A DNA stretch of 5,947 nt, from the NCBI GenBank assembly GCA_023128635.1, contig JAGMDP010000236.1, forward strand, positions 1 through 5,947, written 5' to 3'. The notes beneath the pieces were generated by a model. That model was not told where the DNA came from, searched no databases, and worked only from the letters and a program-made list of their open reading frames with translations. Origin of the DNA: Candidatus Heimdallarchaeota archaeon. GTDB taxonomy: Archaea; Asgardarchaeota; Heimdallarchaeia; JABLTI01. This document shows, piece after piece, positions 1 through 5,003 of the stretch (position 1 is its first letter; every line of letters begins with the position of its first letter). Both the position numbers and the translations under genes were made by a program.

Positions 1-1901
1 CATATTTAGTATTCCTAAACGCTTTAGGTTTAATAAAAATGGGGCTAAATGATGTTTTTGGTTTTAGCTTTATTCCAATTACTCAAGAAATACTTGATTA
101 TTACAATCAATATTCTAGTTATGCGACTTTCGTCTGGGTATTTGATTTACTTATCATGTTTGGTATTATGATTACTTTAGTCATAGCCAGTTCTTGGTTA
201 TTTTCAAATCTCTTTACAGATAAAGCTAAAAGCATTTGGACTTGGTGTTTACTTCCAGGACAAGCTATTGTTATTATTTTGAACTTAGTTGTTATTCCGT
301 GGATTTTACTAAGTCTCTCTGGAATGGTCCAAACGGGTGGTGCACTAGCTGCAGGTGCAGCGAATGTAGCAGAAATAGCAATGCCTTTAGTTAGTGGTAA
401 TTTCACTGGTTTCGATGATCTAGATTTCCAAGCCATGCTTGATCAACTGGATCGAGCTGATGAATGGTTTGAAATTGCTAGTGGAAATTATAAAGGTTTA
501 AACAATTTGATGTTCTTTAGATTGCTAAAGGCAGCGGGAATGCAATACGGCTTCGTTGTAGATATGTTCAATACGACGATAGCTGCTGGTTTTGAGCTAC
601 TGGCAGCATTGAATCCCCTTGCTCATGGTTTGCTTGATAATTCAAATAATACTGGTGTAGACGTAGATGGTTTTTACTTCCAATATGAGAATTTCATGGA
701 TGTCTATGAGGATTTCTCAGGAATGTTCAATGGAACTTTTGGTGGAGGTTCTAAACCAACTGAAACACAAATAGCTGATGCCGAAGTCACAGTAGGAGCT
801 ATAATTTCTGATATTGATTACCTTTTGGATGAATATATTGGTGATTCACTAGTACATATCCTTGCAGCTAAAGCTTTGCTTGAGGAAATTAATCCAGATG
901 ATCTCAGAGATGTTGAAGGTAACGCTCAAATTGCTTCAGCATTAAATCAAGCTGCAGATGGTTTAGATATGGTTATGGATGTAACCAGAGAATATAATTC
1001 TTTAATTCCAATTGCAGTAGATTTGTTATTAGAAACTCCTCATTTGTTGAAAGCACTCTTCAATATGCTTATCGGGAATGTTCGACTTTTATTGGGATTC
1101 CAATTCACAGAAAGTCAAATATACTTCCAGAATGCTACCGCAGAATTTGGAAATATCATGAACATCTTTACTCAAGCAAGAAGAGATGAAATCATTGCAG
1201 ATAATTCATCTTCCGCATTAGGTTTCTTCGATTTCTTCAATGATACTTTGCATATGGTGAATCCTTTAATAGATTTAGAAGGAAACCTTGCAGGAACTCT
1301 TGGCGGAATTGTAGATGCTTTAAATGAATATGAGGATAGTGGAATAGTTGATTTTGATGCAACTAATTTTGCTGCAGTTTTTAATTACATGAATATTGCT
1401 ATTGTTAACAGTGATGCAGCAGTTGAAAATGCTACTACTACCACAAATATGATGGCTTTGATGAATACTCGAGCCAATCAATCCGAGTACTCATTAATGA
1501 GTGGTCCGGCAAGTGCTCTAATATCAACAATTAACACAGCATTCCAACCAGAACCATATGCATTAGTAATGGCCAATATAACCCGAGCTATAAATGCTAC
1601 CTTTACTTCAACACATACGATATGGATGAATGATGAACCAGGTACAGTAGCAGCGTGGGATCTCGCTTCAGACAACATTAATGCTTCAATTGCAGTTGTC
1701 GATGCTTACAACAACACACCTGTTTATGCATTACGAGATTTCTTGACTACTTTCAGAGACTCTATTCTAGAAATCGAAGCTGCGTTTGATCCTTGGTTAG
1801 GTTCTGGAACAATTAACTTTGCAGTGCCTCTTGTTGAAACTGCTATACTGACTCTATGGACAAACATACATGTCATAGTTGATGAAGGATTACCTCCATA
1901 A
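1..1901 (+). CDS. Large membrane-anchored surface protein with many N-glycosylation sequons (5' end open)
   Basis: I do not recognise a named family. Numbering is from the ATG at 39. Two membrane helices lie at about residues 29-55 and 70-95, joined by a short Lys-containing loop (K62, K64) that should be cytoplasmic. The remaining ~525 residues should then be outside. All 13 N-X-S/T sequons fall there (N121, N178, N203, N231, N365, N389, N401, N464, N480, N513, N519, N548, N558), consistent with archaeal N-glycosylation. The outer part is acidic, looks mostly helical and has no cysteine; the only Cys is C70 in the second helix. A weak hydrophobic stretch at 591-614 might be a third membrane segment. 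The frame is open to the left edge: the 12 codons before the ATG are hydrophobic (YLVFLNALGLIK), so the gene may start outside the window. A start at 39 is still possible, with TATTTA at 3-8 as a candidate box. A structural-surface or sensory role would be a guess. Confidence 0.75.
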   Translation, partial: YLVFLNALGLIKMGLNDVFGFSFIPITQEILDYYNQYSSYATFVWVFDLLIMFGIMITLVIASSWLFSNLFTDKAKSIWTWCLLPGQAIVIILNLVVIPWILLSLSGMVQTGGALAAGAANVAEIAMPLVSGNFTGFDDLDFQAMLDQLDRADEWFEIASGNYKGLNNLMFFRLLKAAGMQYGFVVDMFNTTIAAGFELLAALNPLAHGLLDNSNNTGVDVDGFYFQYENFMDVYEDFSGMFNGTFGGGSKPTETQIADAEVTVGAIISDIDYLLDEYIGDSLVHILAAKALLEEINPDDLRDVEGNAQIASALNQAADGLDMVMDVTREYNSLIPIAVDLLLETPHLLKALFNMLIGNVRLLLGFQFTESQIYFQNATAEFGNIMNIFTQARRDEIIADNSSSALGFFDFFNDTLHMVNPLIDLEGNLAGTLGGIVDALNEYEDSGIVDFDATNFAAVFNYMNIAIVNSDAAVENATTTTNMMALMNTRANQSEYSLMSGPASALISTINTAFQPEPYALVMANITRAINATFTSTHTIWMNDEPGTVAAWDLASDNINASIAVVDAYNNTPVYALRDFLTTFRDSILEIEAAFDPWLGSGTINFAVPLVETAILTLWTNIHVIVDEGLPP

Positions 1902-1937
1902 GAGGAAATCTCCTTTATCTTTTTCTTTTATTTTTTT
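1901..1937 (+). terminator. Hairpin plus T-tract behind the surface-protein gene
   Basis: Immediately after the stop codon, AGAGGA (1901-1906) can pair with TCCTTT (1911-1916) around a 4-base loop, giving 6 pairs including one G-U. A strongly T-rich run follows at 1918-1937. Archaeal transcription usually stops at T-rich tracts, with or without a hairpin. The convergent acylphosphatase gene ends at 1939, so this tract fills the whole gap between the two genes. On the minus strand the same stretch is A-rich, so it would serve the plus-strand gene only. Confidence 0.55.
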
Positions 1938-1938
1938 A

Positions 1939-2229
1939 CTAAAAAGCAACTCTGAAACTATTATAATTTGTTAATTCTTCAGACCAATTAATTATTACAT
2001 CTGTTACATTGGAAGCAGGTGATCCGCTTCTTCGCAACCATTTAATAAGCATCAAAAGTTGACTTCGTTTTCCTTCTGCAACGACTTCCACATCTCCATT
2101 TGAGAGATTCCTAACATAACCAGATAATCCCAGGGAGGTGGCTTTTCTTTTTGTATAAATTCTGAATGAAACCCCTTGTACTAATCCTTTAACTACAATC
2201 TCTATTCTATGGTACTTATCATCATTCAT
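1939..2229 (-). CDS. acyP: Acylphosphatase
   Basis: A 96-residue protein, the usual size for the family, with the ferredoxin-like alpha/beta fold expected of acylphosphatases (EC 3.6.1.7). These enzymes hydrolyse carboxyl-phosphate bonds in acylphosphates such as 1,3-bisphosphoglycerate, acetyl phosphate and carbamoyl phosphate. Both signature motifs are present: VKGLVQGVSFR (residues 13-23), forming the phosphate-binding loop, and GYVRNLSNGDVEVVAEG (37-53). The catalytic Arg23 and Asn41 fall at the same numbers as in the well-studied vertebrate enzymes, so the protein is probably active. It starts at ATG 2229-2227, the only in-frame Met. It stands alone, convergent with the surface-protein gene and divergent from the longin/DENN-like gene. 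The protein should be cytosolic. Its physiological substrate cannot be told from context. Confidence 0.95.
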   Translation of the reverse strand: MNDDKYHRIEIVVKGLVQGVSFRIYTKRKATSLGLSGYVRNLSNGDVEVVAEGKRSQLLMLIKWLRRSGSPASNVTDVIINWSEELTNYNSFRVAF

Positions 2230-2372
2230 TTGCGGACACTATTTAATAGATACTAATCTTGTTAAAAAAAATCTTTGTTAAGATGTCATTTTTGCATTAG
2301 TATAAAGGTTTTTTACTTGAGGGTATATATGTTTCAAAAGGTAATAGCAGGATTCGTGGGGTTAATCTCCAA
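2230..2372. promoter_or_regulatory. Divergent promoter region between acyP and the longin/DENN-like gene
   Basis: This 143-base stretch must hold promoters for both flanking genes. On the plus strand TATAAA (2301-2306) and TATATAT (2324-2330) are candidate TATA boxes. They would give transcript starts near 2327 or 2352 and leaders of about 45 or 20 bases. GTGGGG at 2356-2361 is a weak ribosome-site candidate 11 bases before the ATG. On the minus strand the T-run complementary to 2264-2273 is a possible box for acyP with a very short leader. A perfect 5-bp dyad, CTATT-T-AATAG, sits at 2239-2249 just upstream of the acyP start. The box assignments are inferred from composition and distance only. 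Confidence 0.5.
2256..2281. repeat. Tandem near-identical direct repeats in the divergent promoter
   Basis: ATCTTGTTAA (2256-2265) is followed 15 bases downstream by ATCTTTGTTAA (2271-2281), differing by one inserted T. The pair lies between the candidate boxes for the two divergent genes, where a regulator could bind. The intervening bases are a run of A. In such A+T-rich DNA the repeat could be chance. Confidence 0.4.
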
Positions 2373-3611
2373 ATGCAAAAAAGAGGCGTCTGTTTAGTTA
2401 GATTTGATGATAAATTGGGCCCGGGCTGCTTATATCATCAAGGATTAGATAATAATTTCGCACAGAAAGTTTGTGTGAAATCTCACCTAAGCACAATGTC
2501 TTTAACCTCAAGTCAAACATTTCCTGAAGAGGAATTTATCGAATCAGTAATACCATTTCTAGATGAAGGTTACATTGCCTATTCAACTTTCTTTTTTGTT
2601 AAAGATGCCACTGCAAGAGGTGGTAAAAGAACTTTAGGAATTGTTACACTTGTTGACCGAAGTGAGCAGATGTTTCTCTTTAAATCGATTCCTGAAATTT
2701 CTGCCACAGTTAAAGAAATAGCTTCAGAATTTAGTCTAAACTGTGATCCTAATGGGGAAATTACTTCTCAAATTAAGGATAGACTAAACCAACTTATGTC
2801 TCTTGAGGATTTGAAAGTAGACTTTGATGGTTCTATTGATTCAGTTGAGCTTATCAAGAAAAGAATCGTCGAGGAAAAAATCACCGTACCTCAAGAAATT
2901 AATGATCCAAGTATGAGCTCAATTCTTGAAGGAAGTTTTGAATTTATATTTACTAGAATTCCAACTGGTCTTGATCGAGTTATTCATGCATTGCTGAAAA
3001 ATGAACGGGTACTTATTTTTGGCCAAGAAGCTGAAATAGCTTTAACGCTAGCCACTTTGCGATGGTTTCTACCTCACAAAAAAATCTATAATGATTTATG
3101 GACCGTTCCATTATTAGATGCAGAAGCTCTATTCTCACGTTCAAGTGATGGAACAACATTACATGCTTTAGGAATTCAAAGTGATAGTTTTTATGAGATT
3201 TTACAACTCGATAATGCTGATAATGGTGCTTTTGATACCTATAATTCCCAGAATAATAATTTACCAATTGACAGTAAAATCATTATAAATCTGGATGGTG
3301 GAAAAGTAATAGGTGGTATCACAAATCGATTTTGTTTGAAATTGCTTGAAGCTATAAAGAATCAAAGTTTTGATCAAGCGTTGAATATAATAAAAGAACA
3401 TATTGATTACCTTCTTGGAAGAGTTAATGATATAATTGTTCTCTTATTAACTGAACCTGATAAAAACAAATTAGAGCAATTCATTAGTGATTCAATTGAA
3501 GGAGAAATTTCACTAATTATGACTATAATTAATGAAACAAATTCATCTCTCATGGATAAAATCATGAAAACTTTTTCAGCTTATCAATTACCAATTGATG
3601 TTTTATTTTAG
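2373..3611 (+). CDS. Longin/DENN-like domain protein (eukaryotic-signature-like)
   Basis: A 412-residue soluble protein. Residues about 5-122 look like a longin-type domain. It opens with a strand-turn-strand, GVCLVRFDDKLGPGCLYH (5-22), resembling the F-x-x-x-x-GP start of Nprl2 and folliculin longin domains. Two further strands follow (66-77 and 85-94, split by the basic turn ATARGGKR), then a helix at 106-120. An acidic helical linker spans 123-195. Residues about 196-320 resemble the central DENN module: a helix leading into LLKNERVLIFG (207-217), an LRWFLP segment (229-234), TVPLLDAEALF (244-254), LHALGI (263-268), and the strand KIIINLDGGKVIGG (302-315). The C-terminal ~90 residues are helical. 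In eukaryotes such proteins act as exchange factors or scaffolds for Rab/Rag-type GTPases on membranes; that role here is inference. An in-frame TAG at 2298-2300 and no GTG or TTG between make the ATG at 2373 the only good start. The domain call rests on recalled motif patterns, not a profile search. Confidence 0.6.
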   Translation: MQKRGVCLVRFDDKLGPGCLYHQGLDNNFAQKVCVKSHLSTMSLTSSQTFPEEEFIESVIPFLDEGYIAYSTFFFVKDATARGGKRTLGIVTLVDRSEQMFLFKSIPEISATVKEIASEFSLNCDPNGEITSQIKDRLNQLMSLEDLKVDFDGSIDSVELIKKRIVEEKITVPQEINDPSMSSILEGSFEFIFTRIPTGLDRVIHALLKNERVLIFGQEAEIALTLATLRWFLPHKKIYNDLWTVPLLDAEALFSRSSDGTTLHALGIQSDSFYEILQLDNADNGAFDTYNSQNNNLPIDSKIIINLDGGKVIGGITNRFCLKLLEAIKNQSFDQALNIIKEHIDYLLGRVNDIIVLLLTEPDKNKLEQFISDSIEGEISLIMTIINETNSSLMDKIMKTFSAYQLPIDVLF

Positions 3612-3613
3612 AA

Positions 3614-3982
3614 TTAATTTTCTTTTGTTACAGAATCAATTAATCTTAGTATGGCTTTGACTGAAAAAGGTTTAACAAGATAACCAATAGCACCCATTTC
3701 TAGAGCCTTGTTTCTTGCACTTTCATCTGCACTAACAAAAATAACTTTGATATTTTTATCCAAAACAAGTAGTTCTTTGAGAGCGGTAACACCATCTTTT
3801 ATTGGCATTCGGTGATCCATAATAACAATTTCAGGCCACTCATTTACTGGATCTTTAAAATAATCAACAGCTTGCTGTCCATCTAATGCTGTGAAAATAA
3901 TAGTGTGTCCTTTAAGATTCAGGATTTCCTTTAGTATCTCCTGAATTACGATCATATCATCAACAATCATTATTTTTACCAA
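3614..3982 (-). CDS. Stand-alone CheY-like response regulator receiver
   Basis: A 122-residue protein that is a single receiver (REC) domain with no output domain. All key residues are present: acidic pair D8/D9, phospho-acceptor D56 in IVIMDHRMP, switch Ser S84, signalling Tyr Y101 and conserved K104 before P105. These match CheY D12/D13, D57, T87, Y106 and K109. It should take a phosphate from a histidine kinase and signal by protein-protein contact; no kinase, methyl-acceptor or chemotaxis gene is in the window. The chosen start is TTG at 3982-3980, directly after an in-frame TAA. The first ATG (residue 5) would remove half of the first beta strand, so TTG fits the fold better, although no Shine-Dalgarno sequence is visible. 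The gene ends two bases from the opposing longin/DENN-like gene. It appears to have its own promoter. Confidence 0.92.
   Translation of the reverse strand: MVKIMIVDDMIVIQEILKEILNLKGHTIIFTALDGQQAVDYFKDPVNEWPEIVIMDHRMPIKDGVTALKELLVLDKNIKVIFVSADESARNKALEMGAIGYLVKPFSVKAILRLIDSVTKEN
3616..3629 (+). terminator. T-rich tract after the longin/DENN-like gene
   Basis: TAATTTTCTTTTGT begins 5 bases after the stop codon at 3609-3611 and has ten T in fourteen bases. It could end the plus-strand transcript in the archaeal manner. It lies inside the 3' end of the receiver gene on the other strand. No comparable T-tract is seen downstream of the receiver stop on the minus strand, so that transcript probably runs into the opposing gene. 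Confidence 0.35.
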
Positions 3983-3993
3983 TTATTTCAACT

Positions 3994-4031
3994 CAAAGAT
4001 TCTTTGTAAGTATTTTCGATATTTTATATCG
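3994..4031 (-). promoter_or_regulatory. Receiver-gene promoter with two perfect dyads
   Basis: On the minus strand ATATAAAA (about 4021-4028) lies some 40 bases before the TTG start, a sensible TATA-box position with a short leader. It sits inside a perfect inverted repeat, CGATAT-N3-ATATCG (4017-4031). A second perfect dyad, CAAAGA-T-TCTTTG (3994-4006), is centred 24 bases downstream, near the expected transcription start. Regulator binding at either dyad could block the TATA-binding protein or RNA polymerase. The box assignment and operator role are inferences; the dyads are seen directly. Confidence 0.5.
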
Positions 4032-4175
4032 TATTATTTTCATTGCTGTTGTACGAGTTCCGATTTAATTTCTCGCAATTTGTTGCTGTGCATATTAATA
4101 TGGAATATATTAAAAAGAATACTGATTTCTGCATATTTGAAAAATACAAAGTAATTTTTGAGTAAAGTAGAGTTA

Positions 4176-4218
4176 AGAGATGGGAAAAAAAGTGTGGATG
4201 CTGTTGATGCCCATCTCT
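4176..4218. repeat. 9-bp perfect inverted repeat (hairpin 1)
   Basis: AGAGATGGG (4176-4184) and CCCATCTCT (4210-4218) are perfect reverse complements, separated by 25 bases that begin with a run of seven A. The arms contain a GGG/CCC core, which is notable in surroundings this A+T-rich, so a stem in RNA or a protein-binding dyad is plausible. No T-tract follows on the plus strand beyond ATTTT, so it is not an obvious terminator. Confidence 0.55.
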
Positions 4219-4243
4219 ATTTTGAACTTTAGTCAGTGGATGC
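4194..4243 (+). repeat. Three copies of GTKGATGC
   Basis: GTGGATGC occurs at 4194-4201 and 4236-4243, with GTTGATGC at 4203-4210. Two copies lie in or at the edge of the loop of hairpin 1 and one lies in the loop of hairpin 2. On the minus strand the unit reads GCATCMAC. Repeated loop sequences are typical of RNA or protein recognition sites, but an 8-base unit with three copies is thin evidence. Confidence 0.4.
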
Positions 4244-4252
4244 CGCTAAAGT
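4226..4252. repeat. 7-bp perfect inverted repeat (hairpin 2)
   Basis: ACTTTAG (4226-4232) and CTAAAGT (4246-4252) are perfect reverse complements around a 13-base loop; one more inner T-G wobble pair is possible in RNA. It begins only 7 bases after hairpin 1. The two could form adjacent stems in one transcript. Confidence 0.5.
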
Positions 4253-4401
4253 GTATTATTATTTTGTGCTGCATATTGAGTTGAAGTTATGAGCGCAAAT
4301 TTATAAGCTATTTATGACCTGATTTTTCAGTTAATCCAGATAATTAACGAACAGACACAAATGCTGCTAAAAGTATCATCTTTACCGAATTATAAAAGAC
4401 T

Positions 4402-4433
4402 TCTAGTAAATTTCCCCAATGCATCTAGTAAAA
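4402..4433. repeat. Direct repeat TCTAGTAAA, 22-base spacing
   Basis: TCTAGTAAA appears at 4402-4410 and again at 4424-4432, two helical turns apart, in the gap downstream of the hydro-lyase operon. No function is apparent. The copies lie beyond the likely terminator of that operon, so they may relate to something else or be chance. Confidence 0.3.
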
Positions 4434-4454
4434 ATATCCGCCAATTTTATCGAC

Positions 4455-4490
4455 AAAAAAAACAAGGAAAAAGAAGAAAAGAGGAGATTA
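4455..4490 (-). terminator. T-rich terminator of the hydro-lyase operon
   Basis: Read on the minus strand, the sequence just after the small-subunit stop codon is pyrimidine-rich, with clusters of T ending in eight consecutive T (complement of 4455-4462). This fits the oligo-T terminators used by archaeal RNA polymerase. No hairpin is needed and none is obvious. Confidence 0.5.
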
Positions 4491-4496
4491 GTTTTA

Positions 4497-5003
4497 TTAT
4501 AACTTCTTCTTTGTATATTCTAGCAATCCCCCAGCTTCGAAAATATTCAAAGCTTCTCCTTTCAAAGGAGGAAATGCAAAATTCTTATCTCCAATTAAAA
4601 CTTCACCTTTCACCAAGTCTACCTGAACTTGCTCATCTTTAATTTGTTCTTTGTTTTCAAAGATGTAATTAGCAGCTTGTGGGCATTGAATCAAAGGAAA
4701 AGCATTATTTATAGCGTTTCGATAGAAAATTCGTCCAAAAGAAATTCCTACTATAGCAGCTACTCCCGCTGCTTTCAAGCATGTGACTGCTTGTTCTCGA
4801 GATGATCCGGAACCAAAATTCTGTCCAGTAATCAATATATCTCCCTTTTTGACTTCTTTCGCAAATGATGGCAAATAATCCTCAAGAGCATGCTCTGCCA
4901 TTTGCTCAATTGTTAAGGGATCATAAGTATATTTTCCTGGGAAAATTTGATCTGTGTTAATGTTCTTTTCTGGGAAAATCCACATCTTACCTTTAAATTT
5001 CAA
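4497..5003 (-). CDS. leuD: 3-isopropylmalate dehydratase / homoaconitase-type small subunit
   Basis: A 168-residue swivel-domain subunit of an aconitase-superfamily hydro-lyase, the normal length for archaeal LeuD/HacB proteins. It pairs with the large subunit encoded upstream to isomerise a 2- to a 3-hydroxy acid (isopropylmalate in leucine synthesis, or homocitrate/homoaconitate in the lysine or coenzyme B routes). The active-site motif GQNFGSGSSRE is at residues 60-70; S67-S68-R69 match Ser642-Ser643-Arg644 of aconitase. FGRIFYRN at 89-96 is also typical. The substrate-specificity loop after NTDQIFPGK reads YTYD (25-28). It is neither the YLRT recalled for methanogen homoaconitase nor YLV-type IPMI loops, and the NTD-x-I-x-PGKY context recalls LysU/HacB-like proteins, so the substrate is open. 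The start is TTG, supported by a strong ribosome site; the first ATG is at residue 7. It overlaps the large subunit by 4 bases (TTGA). Confidence 0.9.
   Translation of the reverse strand: MKFKGKMWIFPEKNINTDQIFPGKYTYDPLTIEQMAEHALEDYLPSFAKEVKKGDILITGQNFGSGSSREQAVTCLKAAGVAAIVGISFGRIFYRNAINNAFPLIQCPQAANYIFENKEQIKDEQVQVDLVKGEVLIGDKNFAFPPLKGEALNIFEAGGLLEYTKKKL

Larger units (their letters stand above)
3983..4496. other. 514-base intergenic region without a convincing gene
   Basis: The region separates the receiver gene start from the end of the hydro-lyase operon. Its left end is the receiver promoter and its right end a T-rich minus-strand terminator. Between them are two tandem inverted repeats (4176-4218, 4226-4252), short direct repeats, and AT-rich stretches such as ATATATTAAAAAG (4104-4116). 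The only small ORF worth naming starts at ATG 4180 on the plus strand. It has 34 codons, ends at 4284 and encodes a hydrophobic, Met/Trp/Cys-rich peptide. It has no ribosome site, so I do not call it a gene. Nothing resembles a tRNA or a standard C/D-box RNA. Confidence 0.6.

Noticed and set aside
119..436. 105-codon minus-strand ORF inside the surface-protein gene
   Set aside because: It lies wholly antisense to a gene with clear membrane segments and sequon pattern, and shows no recognisable domain.
1478..1678. 66-codon minus-strand ORF
   Set aside because: Antisense shadow of the surface-protein gene.
3013..3267. 84-codon minus-strand ORF
   Set aside because: Antisense shadow of the DENN-like half of the 2373-3611 gene; His/Tyr-rich composition unlike a real protein.
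4194..4243. Possible C/D-box guide RNA (GTTGATGC resembling a C box)
   Set aside because: The match to RUGAUGA is incomplete and no properly placed CUGA D box or terminal stem was found.
4361..4642. 93-codon plus-strand ORF, basic in its first half
   Set aside because: Its second half lies antisense to the certain small-subunit gene, no ribosome site precedes its ATG, and the Lys/Arg/Gln-rich stretch is simply the A-rich complement of the operon's T-rich terminator.
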